Shown here: positions 1-10,859 of the stretch, piece by piece
Layout: each line of letters opens with the position of its first letter
How positions within the stretch are numbered: position 1 is the stretch's first letter
Assembly (NCBI GenBank): GCA_024803745.1
Contig: JANJXV010001722.1
Span: forward strand, 19,551 to 83,550
Reading direction: 5' to 3'
Source: Megascapheus bottae
Taxonomy: Eukaryota; Chordata; Mammalia; Rodentia; Geomyidae
DNA: 64,000 bases
Notes under the pieces: model-generated
Seen by the model: the letters and a program-made list of their open reading frames with translations, nothing else
What the model was told of the DNA's origin: nothing
Databases searched by the model: none
Position numbers and translations under genes: made by a program

Positions 1-832
1 ATAAATTGCTACCACGGACGTAATGATATGGATATTATTATCTATTATTGATGATCTGTGCTTGACAGCAGATAGATTTCTGGTATAGCAAATTTGAATT
101 CATGTGCAGAATTAAGAGAAGCATCAAGTTTTTGAGCGAGTTTTTGGCAGCAAATGACAGAAGTGCTTACCAGGCTGTATTGCCAGTAAGGAAATTCTGT
201 TCACAGGGTTAGGGCATCAAAGCAGATTGGGAAGATCCCGTGTCTTATGTTTGGGGGTGAGCTTAAGACCTGCAAGCTGGGACATCACCATAGGGTTAGA
301 CAAGAAAATGATGCTTGATTATGGCATTCCTCAGCAAACAGTGTAGCACAATAATTAAGGGGAGCGGGGCAGAATATCAAAGTGAGACTGTGACATTTTC
401 CCTTCTGATTCCTCCTGATTTTGTAAATTCTCAGGCTCCAGCACCTCCACTGTCCCTGTACTGTGTATTATCAGGCACTGAAATCCTTGTCTCAGAATCT
501 CTTCTGTTGTACGAGTCATGATAATGTTGTCTATAGTTAAAGACATCTTCCCTGCAGCCTAGAGATGACACCGTGGTGTGATCAGAGCGGCATGTAAGCT
601 AATTATCTATGGTGGAGTTTTGATTCTTACTGGGCTTTGTAATGAGAGCTTTCAGAATTCTGTTTTGTATGGTTGGAATTTCTTCTTGTGTGTCTCTATG
701 TGCATGAGAAGGTGAAGAAAGTCGGGTGTGGAAAGGTGTCCAGGGAAATTGTAAATGGTCTCCATTCACATGCTGAACTCACTGAATGCCTCGTCAACCA
801 GCACAGGGATGAAAGTGGAAAATCTGAGTGTT
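1..832. other. Unassigned non-coding sequence
   Basis: AT-rich sequence with no recognisable repeat, RNA gene or exon. Open frames here are under 70 codons on both strands and show no family features. Confidence 0.6.
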
Positions 833-1068
833 AGCTGGGCATCAATCACTCACACCTGGAATCCTAGATACTCAGGAGGCTGAGATCTGAGAATCCCTCC
901 GTTTGAAGCCAGCCTGGCCAGTAAAGTCCATAAGTCTCTTATCTCTAAAGAAACCACTCCCAAAAAAGCTGGAAGTGGAGCTGTGACTCAAGTGGTACAG
1001 TACTAGCCTTGAGCAAAACACTCAGGGGCAGCACCTAGGCACTGAGTTCAAGGCCCAGAATTGGCACC
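833..1068 (+). repeat. B1-headed SINE with Geo-like tail
   Basis: The left part reads as a diverged B1/Alu-type head, with an ACTCACACCTGGAATCCTAG-like start and CTCAGGAGGCTGAGATCTGA. The right part carries the tail shared with IDL-Geo elements (ACTCAAGTGGTACAG, CTAGCCTTGAGC, CTGAGTTCAAGGCCC). It is non-coding and moderately diverged, and no target-site duplication was seen. Confidence 0.75.
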
Positions 1069-2597
1069 TATGAAGTCTGGGTTTTGTTTTCTATCTTTCA
1101 AATTTCAAATGCTATATTTTCATGTGAGAGAAGGAAAAGAGGACTACTGGCGGTCCCTATAGTCTCTCAGGACATTATAAACACCATTTTACCTGAAGAT
1201 GAGTGACATTATTCAGTTTGATTGTGTGGTGACCAGAAGGGCTTACATGCAAATCACGTAGGATTTGAACTACCTCGTCTGGATGGTATAAAGATAACTT
1301 GCAGATTGGTAACAAACCATTTAGTGCATTTGTTTCAGAGTGCTGATAAAATAATAATGCCCTCTTGTTTTCAATTGGGCTATTCCTTATTAAGTAAGAC
1401 TTAGGGATGTAACTACTTGATATCAAAGCAACTGTTTGGGGTTTCTTTTCAGTTGTTATCTGAGGCCTTTAAGATAGCCCTGGGACATGTAATTAATTAA
1501 ATGATAGAATTAATTGATCTAATTTGGTCATTCTGATGCCAGTGAAAGCCATTCACATACGAGCAGCATTTTGGGAATGCTAATTGTTCTCGAGATTTTG
1601 GTGTACTAATCACTCAAGGCGGTGATTTCAAATGTTTTTTTCTTGTGGGTAAAACTTTTGGAACAAAAAGTCAAAGCCTCACCAGACGCGGTCTTGACAG
1701 AGAAGTCATGGAATTAACTTCAGCAACATCTGGAGGAAAAGCAAAAGTAGACAGATGAGACTGCATCGAACTTAAGAGCTTCTGTGCGGCAAAAAGAAAT
1801 ACGTCACTGACAAAATGGAAACTTGCAAACGTGTGAGAAAATGTCTGCCAGCCCTTGGGATGCCTGTGGAAAGAAAAAAACAAAGGCCTAATTTCTGAAA
1901 TACACGAAGAGCTCCTACAGTCCAATTACCAATGCAGTGTTAACAAGTCCATTAGAAAACAGGCCAGAGACTCTGCATAGAGTTTCTCCAAGGAGCATCT
2001 AGAAATGACCAATGTGTTTATTCATTCAAGAGGGGGGGAAAAAAAGGTTTCCAGTTACCAGTCATGAGGGAAGTGAAAAACATCAAAGATATCAAGATCA
2101 AGGCTCAAAGCTGCCAGCCTGCTGACATCAGAAGACCATTGTATTTGCAAGAATGAGGATGACCTGGAGCCTTTGTATGTGGTGGAAGGAAATAGAAAAT
2201 CATGTCACTGCCATGAAAAACACCATGGAGGTTTCTTCCAGATTTCTGGGTGGCAGCATGCTTTGCCCGCGGAACTTGGTGACTCAGAGGGCTTTCTGCA
2301 TCCCATGCATTTGTTCTGAGCACTTTTAGTGGAGTGCTCCCCTTCGCTAGGTTTATCCTAGCTCATTCTTAGATATGCCATTTCCCGCCTCCTCATTCCC
2401 ACTTGTGTTTTTACACAGTGTTCAGAGGACAGAAACACATCTCCCCAGGCTTTCCTTGAAGGTTCTGAAGGCTGGGAAAGTGGATTGCTTAAGTTAGTGG
2501 TAGAGTGTCTATTAGAAATAGGAGTCTTTTGCATCCTTACATAATCTCCAGTTTTCCTTCTCTACACTGAATGGATCTTTTGAAGTTCATATCAAAC
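1069..2597. other. Unassigned non-coding sequence
   Basis: No gene or recognisable repeat. A short G/A-rich run lies near 2031-2046. The 84- and 72-codon minus-strand frames show no domain, signal peptide or splice context. Confidence 0.55.
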
Positions 2598-2827
2598 TGG
2601 GTGCCAGTGGCTCACATCTGTAATCCTAGCTACTCGGGAGACTGAAATCTGAGGATTGCAATTTGAAGCTAGCCAGGGCAGAAAAGTCCCAGTAAAACTC
2701 TCATCCTTAGTGAACCACTCACAAACCAGAAGTAGAGCTGTGGCTCAAAGTAGTAGATCATTAGCCTTGTGCAAAAGACGGTCAGGCCTCGAGTTCAAGC
2801 CCCACAAATGACAAGAAACAACAAAAA
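2598..2827 (+). repeat. B1-headed SINE with Geo-like tail
   Basis: The head contains CAGTGGCTCACATCTGTAAT and GCTACTCGGGAGACTG. The tail contains CTGTGGCTCAAAGTAGTAGA, TTAGCCTTGTGC and GAGTTCAAGCCCCAC, then an A-rich end. It is a full-length, moderately diverged copy in sense orientation. Confidence 0.8.
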
Positions 2828-2889
2828 GGTTCCTATCAATACAGACCAGAGACCTCTGACTACTTTTCAAAGTCAGATCCTGTTACTTC

Positions 2890-3190
2890 TCCATAACCTT
2901 CATCAACTCTGATAATACCAAACATTTCTTGGTTTCCCCACCCAGACTCATATGTCCCCTGTACTTTCAGGTAGCTGCTTCCACCAGTGTGGTGAGACCA
3001 TCTTCCTCATCCTTCAAATGTCACTTCCTCTGGGAATCCTTGCCAGCTCCCCTTTGTTTCCTGACTTTTGAGCTGTTTCCTCGTTTTCCTGTTCATCTAC
3101 AATGTACAGACTTATTTTTGCGAGTATAGATTTGAGGTGTTTTGCCATAGACACAAGCTACATGAGATGAAGGATGGCTGGGCCACGGTA
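2890..3190 (+). repeat. L2-like LINE remnant
   Basis: The run TCCTTCAAATGTCACTTCCT, followed by a GGGAATCCTTGCC-like string and later an 'agacacaagctacatgaga' string, resembles the 3' part of mammalian L2. The limits are approximate. The open frame at 2929-3129 falls inside it and is not a gene. Confidence 0.5.
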
Positions 3191-3728
3191 GCCATTCCAT
3201 TGTGTGTACACATTACACCATGCAGCCTTAAATATGCATTGAATTGGTGAACATTTTAAATGGAAGCATTGAGCTCTGATCCAAGGGGGGAGAAAAAAAA
3301 GTCTGATACCTCGTCCGGTGTCTACAGGGATTCTTTGCTCTGGTCCTGTCTTGTGTTGGGTTTCTACCTCTGGGGAGTTATCACTTGTTGCTTCTCAACT
3401 CTCACAGCTTTTCTTAAAATAATGCCACAGCGGCAACTTCTTTTTATTGTGTGTGGAAATAAAATCTATATATTAACTAAATTCTTTGTTTCTATGAAAA
3501 GGGTCTGCTTTTGGATTTAAAGAGAATTTGATCTGAAAAACTTGTCAATTCCGGGAAAATAAAGAGCAAAGTCTGAAAATACAAGTTTCCATAGTTTTCC
3601 TAATACATAGGAAAGCCTCGGTACTAGTTCGAATTAGCTATATTAACTAGAAAAGTAGTCTCTTGAAGATTCTCTTATGCTTAAGAATGACAGGTTTAGT
3701 CCTCATGGTGTGACTTGTTTAAATGGAG

Positions 3729-3937
3729 ACTCTCTCTCTCTTCCTCTCTCTCTCTCTTCCTCTCTCTCTCTCTCCCTCCCTCTCCCCCTCTCCCCCTCCC
3801 TCTCCCCTCTCTCCCTCCCTCCCTCCACCTCTCTCCCCCTCTCCCTCCACCTCTCTCCCCCTCTCCCTCTCCCCCTTCCTCTCCCCTTCCTTCTCCTCCT
3901 CCCTCTCCCTCCCTCCCCCTCTCCCCCCTCCCCTTCT
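3729..3937. repeat. (CT)n / (CCCTCT)n pyrimidine tract
   Basis: About 209 bases of almost pure pyrimidine on the + strand, starting as (CT)n and drifting to C-rich CCCTCT/CCCTCC units. It explains the low-complexity Ser/Pro/Leu and Arg/Glu open frames over 3677-4012. Mirror symmetry makes triplex (H-DNA) formation possible. Confidence 0.95.
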
Positions 3938-4727
3938 TGCTTTGGCTAATGGCAGGAAATTACAGCATGAACCATGATAAGCAATCACTTGAAATGAAAT
4001 ATTAGATATCAAAATGCCACCGATTCATCAAACAATTCCTGGCACTGGGGGGAACATCACCCTGATTATCATTTTTCTCAGGAATTCACTTTCTCTGCCT
4101 CTCTTTATATCTCTGGAGAACTCTTCTTCAATTAATCCCCCAAACTTCCATTCCTAGTATCCTGTGTCTGTGACGTGCAGGGCATTCTAGTTCACCCTCT
4201 TATCCAAAACTATCCTCTGCCTTATTTTACGTATCCATCTTTTATAACAGCATTCCTACTGGTTGAGATAAAAGCTTTAAAAAAATCCCACCTCTATCTT
4301 TATGGTTGTTATTTTATGCTTATGAGGGTTGTCTTGTTAATTTGTAATAAAATTGCTGAAGTAAAACTTCGAAGTGCCCTTTACAAACAAATTATAGCTC
4401 CCTCCTCTCCTCCAATACCAAAGAAGATCCATTTTTTATACAGGCTTTTCCTCTGCGTGTAAAGATTTATCTTCCTCCTCTCCAGAGCAAAGCAAGCTCT
4501 TCACTTCTTTAACTCTTCCAGATGCCCCAAGAAATGCCAGATAGTGTCTTCATTATCTTCTTAGTATAAAGGAGAGGGTTCAGTAGTAAAACGACACTTC
4601 TGGTTTATTAAATGCCAGGCTTGCGTTGCACCAAGCTATCTGCCAGCTGGCTGCATTACAGACAGCATCTCAAAGGACAGCCTTCCCCTCCTGTTCACCA
4701 GCTGGCCATGCAGCTCTAGATGGAGGA

Positions 4728-4746
4728 GACGCCCCCTGGCGGCAGA
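4728..4746 (-). promoter_or_regulatory. CTCF-type binding motif
   Basis: The + strand reads GACGCCCCCTGGCGGCAG. The reverse complement, CTGCCGCCAGGGGGCGTC, fits the CTCF core consensus (CCASYAGRKGGC type) almost perfectly, including the CCAGGGGGCG core. It lies in unique sequence, not in a SINE. Occupancy is inferred, not seen. Confidence 0.55.
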
Positions 4747-4829
4747 GGCCTGATCTACTTACACCGTCCCTCCATGGGTGTCAGTGCTGTGCATTCTTCT
4801 CACCCACCAATGAGCTTTGTTGATTAAGC

Positions 4830-4935
4830 AGAGATTCGAGTCTCATGGACTTTTCTGTCCAGGCTGGCTTTGGACTGTGATCCTCAGGTCTCAGCCTCCT
4901 GAGTGACTAGGATGACAGGCACGTGCCTGGCTTTT
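4830..4935 (-). repeat. B1-type SINE head fragment (antisense)
   Basis: Antisense B1-like sequence: CCAGGCTGGCTTTGGACTG, TCAGCCTCCTGAGTGACTAG and GACAGGCACGTGCCTGGC. The Geo-like tail half is missing, so this is a truncated copy. Confidence 0.75.
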
Positions 4936-5975
4936 GAAGGCTAAACTTCTTAGCTACTATTCATGTTTGGGATCACTTGGGTCCCAAGCTACATTCATTT
5001 CATTTTCTTCTTCATTAGAAAAGTAGTTTCCGCAGAAGTTGGCTCCAAAAATATTAAAATTAAAAAGGGTAACAGCAGTGTATTTAAAAGTCATCTCCTA
5101 ATCTCTCTGCAGAGTAACCTCTATTAATTCTTGGCAGATGGTTTCTCTAAGTCTTTTGCCAGCATCCATCCACTTGGCAAGAATTACCTGAGGACTTCCG
5201 TATAGTAAGCAAAGCAGTTACAATGGTGGAGAAGGTGGCAAACCAGGGCTTGCCCTTTCTAATTGACAGAATGGGGGGGGGAAGCCCAAGTAAATAAGTC
5301 TCACTCTTGAGTGCGCATCCACAGTAATGTAAGCCAATATACCAATAGAGACATCTGCCCGCTCAAGTTCTGTAGTTGCAGCACAGGCTATGGGCCCAGC
5401 TGGAGGGCTCAACAATCAGTGATGCACTTCATTGTATGTTTGGATATTCTACGATATATTCTTTACATTTGCATGTATTATGATAGCGTAAGTAGTAATA
5501 TATACACATAATACGTTCTGTATGGGAATGTCGTTTGTTTCTCTGGAGAGCTGTGGCAGGTTTTGCTTGGGGAGTGCAGGCTGCTTTTGCATTGACCTGT
5601 GTGGAAGAGCTGGTGCAGAGGATTATGGGAGTGAGGCCCTGCCTTGCTTCCCTGGGTTTGAGAAGCATTCAGTGATTACCATCTGAGTGGCATTTCTCCC
5701 CTCCCAGTCTAGCCAGAGCCATTGATCTCAGAGTGTAGTGTAGTCGGCTTTCCCAGCCCCAGAGTCAGCTATAATTAACTGCTGGAGCTTTGAAAAGGTT
5801 TCCTGAGCTACACCAGAGCCTTCAACGTTTGTAAACAGGAGTTAGTCGGAAGAAAACGTAGTAGAACTTGGTGAGTGCTGTTGTATTTTCTTTCACGCGT
5901 ATTTGGAGTTTCATAGGAATCATATACAATATGTTAATGTAAATATCCCTGCCTTCAAAAGAGCAGTGGAAACAG
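4936..5975. other. Unassigned non-coding sequence
   Basis: Unique-looking sequence with a short poly-G run near 5273-5281. Open frames of 60-80 codons exist on both strands, but none shows splice context or recognisable residues. Confidence 0.55.
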
Positions 5976-6000
5976 AGTGCCAGTGGCTCACGCTGGTTGT
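5976..6000 (+). repeat. SINE head scrap in sense orientation
   Basis: GCCAGTGGCTCACGCTGG is the 5' end of the B1-headed SINE in sense orientation. It abuts an antisense copy that starts a few bases later, giving a head-to-tail mismatch that suggests a rearranged or inverted copy. Confidence 0.5.
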
Positions 6001-6007
6001 GGGCCTT

Positions 6008-6195
6008 CATCTTTTTCTGCAGGCTAGTGTTCTACTGCTTTGAGTCACAGTGTCGCTTCTGTTTTTCTGGTGATGGATTGGAGATAAAAGTCTCCTGGAC
6101 TTTTCCTGCCCAGGCTGGCTTTGAACCATGATCCTCAGATCTCAGCCTTCTGAGTAGCTAGGATTACAGGTATGAGCTACCAGCGCCTGACTTCC
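6008..6195 (-). repeat. B1-headed SINE (antisense)
   Basis: An antisense copy with GGATTGGAGATAAAAGTCTC, TGCCCAGGCTGGCTTTGAAC, CTCAGCCTTCTGAGTAGCTA and GATTACAGGTATGAG. The Geo-like tail is diverged and shortened. Confidence 0.8.
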
Positions 6196-6627
6196 TGAAC
6201 ATATGTTGAACACTGTGTGTGTTGATGGGGTGAGGATTGCCAGACAGCTGATGGGGATTTGTCCTTGATCTCTTGGTCTTCCATACACACCCACGTTTCC
6301 CCAGAATAACACTCACCCGGGCAGGGAAGATTAGGTGTTCGACCCCAGCAGTGGGAAGGTCATTCAAAAATGCATTTCTAATACAGAAACTGAAATTAGG
6401 GAGAAACTTTACATTGCATTTTTTATGATGTGTGTCTTAGGCTCTGTCTCTGTTTGCACAGAGAAAGGCAATGAATATTTAATCCTGGGACAATGGAAGG
6501 AGAGGTGGGGGAGTGTGCATACACAGTAGTGGTTTTGAATCTTCAGTAGCTTTTCCAAAGCTGTCACCTTTTACTTAAGAGTTGGACATGTTACCACTAT
6601 TTGCCATTGACTTTGGGCTAGAATTGT

Positions 6628-6852
6628 CTTTTTTTTGTGGGTCATAGGGCTTGAACTCAGCCTGGGTGCTGTCCCTGAGCTCTTCGGCTCAAGGCTACCA
6701 CCCGACCCTTGAGCCAAGCCCCACTTCCTGTTTTCTAGAGGTTAATTGGAGATAAGAGTCTCAGGTCCTTTTGTGCTGGGGCTGGCTTTGAACCTTGATC
6801 CTCAGATCTCAGCCTCCTGAGTAGCTAGGATTACAGGCATGAGCCTGGGCTT
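6628..6852 (-). repeat. B1-headed SINE with Geo-like tail (antisense)
   Basis: A full antisense copy from an A-rich tail (T-run on the + strand) through CTTGAACTCAGCCTGGGTGC, TTGAGCCAAGCCCCACTTCC and GGTTAATTGGAGATAAGAGT to the B1-like head GAGTAGCTAGGATTACAGGC. Very similar to the copy at 35926-36142. Confidence 0.85.
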
Positions 6853-7053
6853 TGTTTTTGTTTTGAACTTAGGGCTGGGTGCTATACCTGAGCTTCTTTG
6901 CAGAAACTCTAGAGCTTCACCACTTGAACCACAGCTCCATTTCTGTTTCTTTTGTTGTTGCTTTTGGTAGTGAATTGGAGATAAGAGTCTCCCATAGACT
7001 TTTCTCATATTCTAGCCTCCAGAATGGCCTCTAGGATTACAGCCATTACTCCT
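6853..7053 (-). repeat. B1-headed SINE, older antisense copy
   Basis: A second, more diverged antisense copy directly abuts the previous one: TTAGGGCTGGGTGCTATACC, TTGAACCACAGCTCCATTTC, GAATTGGAGATAAGAGTCTC and a degraded head. The younger neighbour probably inserted at its edge. Confidence 0.7.
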
Positions 7054-7137
7054 TAAGTTTTCGACACACCCACAGAACCCATGCAGTTTAGAACCCCCAT
7101 GGCTATCAGCTTGGCATCATCATCAAATTTGCTTTTT

Positions 7138-7327
7138 TTTTAAACCAGTCCTGGGCTTGAGCTCAGGGCCTGAGCACTGTCCTTGGACTTTCTCAAGGCT
7201 AGAGCTCTACCACTTGAGCTTCAGCACCACTTCCGGCTTTTTTCTATGTATGTGGTACCAAGGAATCGAACCTGGGTCTCTGTGCATGCAAAGCAAACAC
7301 TCTACCAGTAGGCCAAACTCCCAGCCC
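7138..7327 (-). repeat. IDL-Geo SINE (antisense, TSD)
   Basis: A complete dimeric SINE in antisense. The Geo half comes first (CCAGTCCTGGGCTTGAGCTC, CTAGAGCTCTACCACTTGAG), then the tRNA-like half with an inverted box B (GGAATCGAACC). It is flanked by AAATTTGCTTTTT at 7125-7137 and 7328-7340, a 13-bp target-site duplication that fixes the limits. Confidence 0.9.
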
Positions 7328-7340
7328 AAATTTGCTTTTT

Positions 7341-7965
7341 ATATTTCCTTTATACAGTGGACCTTGCAAATCACCTGAAACTGGTCCCCAATAAGCAAAA
7401 ATAAAAAACATTACAACCAAGTGAGCTGAAAACTGGAATACTTTATACCTGTATAGAGCACTTGATAGAATTGCCAACCACCTCCCCACAGATTAACTTG
7501 GCAGCATTTCGTGACATTGCCTGGGTGTTTTCGTACCTGGTGTTCAGATGAGGAAATTAAGCCTGAGAGCACTTGAGTGTCGCACTGGAGGGCGTGCAAT
7601 GAGCTCATGAAGTTACTTGAAGCCCCTTCCTGCAGAAGCAGGGTATGGATCAGGGCTATACATTCTGGGGGTCCCCTGTGTTATTAAACTCTCTAGGAGG
7701 TAAGCCTTGGAATTCACAATTTCTGTAAGCATTCCATGTGGTCTAAAAGACAATCACTTATATTTGGAAAAGTCCGATTTATAGTAGTTATTCCAACCCA
7801 TAGGTTTCTAACCTGACTGTGGAACTGGGCTCAAGAACACCGTAGCTTTGTGTAGACTATTTGAATGTAAATGGTGACTTAGATAGTTGATTTGGATATT
7901 GATTCCTCAGAAAATCAATGATAGCCAACCATCCTTTATTCTATTTGATCTTAAAAACTTATGAT
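7341..7965. other. Unassigned non-coding sequence
   Basis: No gene or clear repeat. Minus-strand open frames of 65 and 81 codons run into or through the adjacent SINE and are shadows. Confidence 0.55.
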
Positions 7966-8190
7966 TTGCATTGCTGGGCATGGTAGCCCATATCTGTCAT
8001 CCCAGGTACTCAGGAGGCAGAAGTAGGAGGATCATGATCTGAAGAAAGCCTGGGTAAAAGCCCAAGAATCTATTTGAGAAACTAAAAGCAAGTGAACTGA
8101 AAAGGACTACTGTGTGCTCAAATGGCAGAGTGCTTGCTCAGGAAGCATGAGGCCCTGAATTCCACCAGTGGTACCATCAAGAAAAAAAAA
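7966..8190 (+). repeat. B1-dID-type SINE
   Basis: A B1-like head (GGGCATGGTAGCCCATATCT, ACTCAGGAGGCAGAAGTAGG) joined to an ID/tRNA-Ala-like tail (GGCAGAGTGCTTGCTCAGGA, GAGGCCCTGAATTCCACC) and an A-run. This is an older class than the Geo-tailed SINEs and is shared more widely among rodents. Confidence 0.75.
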
Positions 8191-9550
8191 GGAAATTGAA
8201 AAAGAAAACAAAGATCTACAATTGTCCTTGGCTCACTGGCCTCTGACAGGCTAATGGATTGCCCACAAAAATGGCAAAACAGAATGAATCCATAGACTTG
8301 TAAGGTTCATATCTCTGAAATTCTAGAGCAGAGAAAAAGGTGGGCATTGTGATACCAGTTGATAATGGTCTTCCCAGAATGAGATATGCTATTCCTTTCT
8401 AACAAAAGTAGATCCAAAGAAATGGCATTCGTTCATTTTCCATTGGCAGAATAAAATCTCTGAGGCGATGTGAAGTATAAAGCAAAGAGGCAGATCAGGT
8501 TACCAAGAAAAATGTTGATTTTAGAGGGGATGTGCCTCAATGGTTACTGCACATTGGACCATATAAGATGAGTGGTCCAAGCAGGTGGGATGCACATGTG
8601 TGACGGGAAACATCGCATGCCTGTCTGTCTTGTGTGAAATGATTTCATGGGCCTTCACCTGCAGGGAAACAAGGACTTCTCAATGAGAACAAAGGCTGTA
8701 TTTTGATTCTTTGTGATTCTTTAGTTCCATCATCTAGGGTCTGGGGAAGGGGATGGGAATGAGGATTTTGAAATTCAGAAGAAAGTCTTTGCATGTGTGG
8801 CAGAAAGTCTTGGGGAATTGGGAGAAAGGTTCAAGGTAAAGATTACAAAAAAAAGTCTGTTCTTGTGAATTTAAGAAAAAAAAATTGTTTTGGTCTAACC
8901 TTTCTGGCTAATTGGTTCTCCAATGGAGATGCTTGGAAAGGGTGCAGACGTGCAGGCCCCGTCTCCTGGGGTGGTTGTCAAGATTATCTAGGTATGATAA
9001 ATGAAACGTCTTACTTTGCTTATTCGTGAATTCATTAAATGCTCATCCAATATTTACTGAGGGGGGTGAGAAGTGACTCTCGGGTAGACAAAGTAGATGA
9101 GATCTTTTCCCCTCATAGTACTCAAAATCTAGCAAGGCAGGCAGGCAGACAGACAGGCTTCCATTAAGCCAATACCTGAGCCAGCTGTGACTGATGGAGT
9201 GGGCATACTCCCTGGATATCCATCACCCAGCACAGATAAAGCTGAGAACTGTCACACAGCTGGGAATGAGAGAGCTAGGATGTGAACTCAGGACCAGGTA
9301 TCTCTGTATCCAACATCATCATCATCATTTCCAGTTCTAAACTCTCCCTTCCTCTTCCAGCACTTTGAAAAATCCAAACAGACTTCTTTATCCAACTGAC
9401 ATTGTCTGAGTTGCTCCATGAACAAAACCTTTTGCTGTCAGTTCTTAAGGTCAGAACTCTGTAACAAAGACTTCCCCGGGCTAGAAAATCAACCCCTTCC
9501 TCTGCCTTCTCATTACTTTGTTTAATGAAGAGTGGTTTAATAGCCTGGCA
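8191..9550. other. Unassigned non-coding sequence with an old repeat trace
   Basis: Mostly unique. Around 9035-9130 the string 'ccaatatttactgag ... ctcatagtactcaaaatctagc' resembles an old mammalian repeat that usually reads 'tatttattgagcacctac'. A short GCAG/ACAG run lies at 9137-9155. No exon is supported. Confidence 0.5.
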
Positions 9551-9589
9551 ACATCAACCCTGGCTTAATTTTTTTTTATTTTTTTTTAA

Positions 9590-9740
9590 ATTCCTCCCCT
9601 GCCTTCTGGAATTTGCAATGAATTGAGAAGCAGTTCGGGTTCATTATCTGAACCCCTTGGCCTGAGAAACAGAAGCGGGGATCAGTGTGAGGCCCTGTGG
9701 TACAATCCCTGTAACACAGGCTGATTTAATTAGGCCCCTA
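9590..9740. other. Candidate conserved non-coding block
   Basis: Unique sequence with paired TGAACC/GGTTCA strings and homeodomain-like TTTAATTAGG and TGCAATGAATTG. No coding frame spans it cleanly. Conservation is a guess from composition only. Confidence 0.2.
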
Positions 9741-10307
9741 TGTGGCATGGGGCAATGGAAACACTGTCTTTTCTGTCAGGATTATAGAAAGCGCTTCTCC
9801 CTTCCCTGTGGTCCAGAGATCCTGGGGAAGAAAATCAGGTTCCTGTTCCCAGAGGCTGAGCTGCACAGAATGTTCACATGCTGGCTGAGTCCTGGAGATA
9901 GACTTTCCTGGGAGCCCTGGACAAGTTCCACACCAGTGCCATGTGCAAGCCTGAGTGGGGAAGGAGGCTTCTCTTCTACTTGCCTCTAGGGGAGCCTGGA
10001 GGAAGACCAGGAGGTGAGAGTCAGCCCCAACCAGTGAAATGTGCCTGGCAAGGCTTCAGGCTTCCAGGCCTCACCGAGCTGTGGTGTGGGTAACAGCTCT
10101 GCCACCTCCCCAGCTTCCTTCTTGACTCAGTTACCAGGCTTGCTTTGTGCTTCCCATTTTCAGGGAAACCATCCTCTATCCTTTAGAGAAGGTTAAATCC
10201 TTTTGTTTTTGTTTTTGAGGTCAAGTCTTTGTTATTAAGACCCCTGACTATTTCTGGCAACTCGGTATTTGGTTGAATGACTAGAACACCATGTAAAGAT
10301 GCTACAT

Positions 10308-10366
10308 GTGCTTGTGTGTGTGCTTGTATGGGTACTTTGGTGTATGGGTGTGTATGTGTGTGTGCA
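10308..10366 (+). repeat. Degenerate (TG)n
   Basis: Imperfect TG-rich tract of about 60 bases with interruptions (CTTG, TATGGG). It creates the His/Thr-rich frame at 10183-10401 on the other strand. Confidence 0.85.
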
Positions 10367-10620
10367 GCAGTTGGGTAATGTTTATCATTAGCCTGAAGCA
10401 TTGGCTAATGTTAAATTTAAATTAAAATACACTCTTGGGTGACTACGTCTTCAATTTCATGGTCGATGCCTTCATGACTCACTTATTAAACTAAACCAGG
10501 AGTTGCAAACTAAAATACCTCAAGGGAAGGAAGGAAACATACTAAACAAGCATGATCAGGTGTAACTGAGATATACCCCAGTGCCTTTGCATGAATGGAC
10601 ACTTTTTCAGGTTTCTAAAG

Positions 10621-10820
10621 TAACAATAATTCTTATAATAATACATACTATTGCATATCCATATAGTAATATGCATGTATAATTATACATATATTTATAT
10701 TCCTAGACATATATTTACATATAAAATATATAATAGAATATATTATTTATGTTTATACAAATAAATATATTACTATATATTATATTTTTATAATAATGTT
10801 TATTATTTATGTGTTTAAAA
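10621..10820. repeat. AT-rich low-complexity tract
   Basis: About 200 bases dominated by TATA, ATAAT and TATTTAT strings. It has no coding potential and could behave as a matrix-attachment or easily melted region, but nothing specific shows that. Confidence 0.85.
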
Positions 10821-10838
10821 TGCAAGCATCCATCATCA

Positions 10839-10858
10839 TTCCAGACTAAAGTCTGGAA
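10839..10858. repeat. Short perfect inverted repeat
   Basis: TTCCAGACT and AGTCTGGAA are perfect 9-bp arms around a 2-base centre (AA). It lies at the downstream edge of the AT-rich tract. Its function is unknown. Confidence 0.7.
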
Positions 10859-10859
10859 A

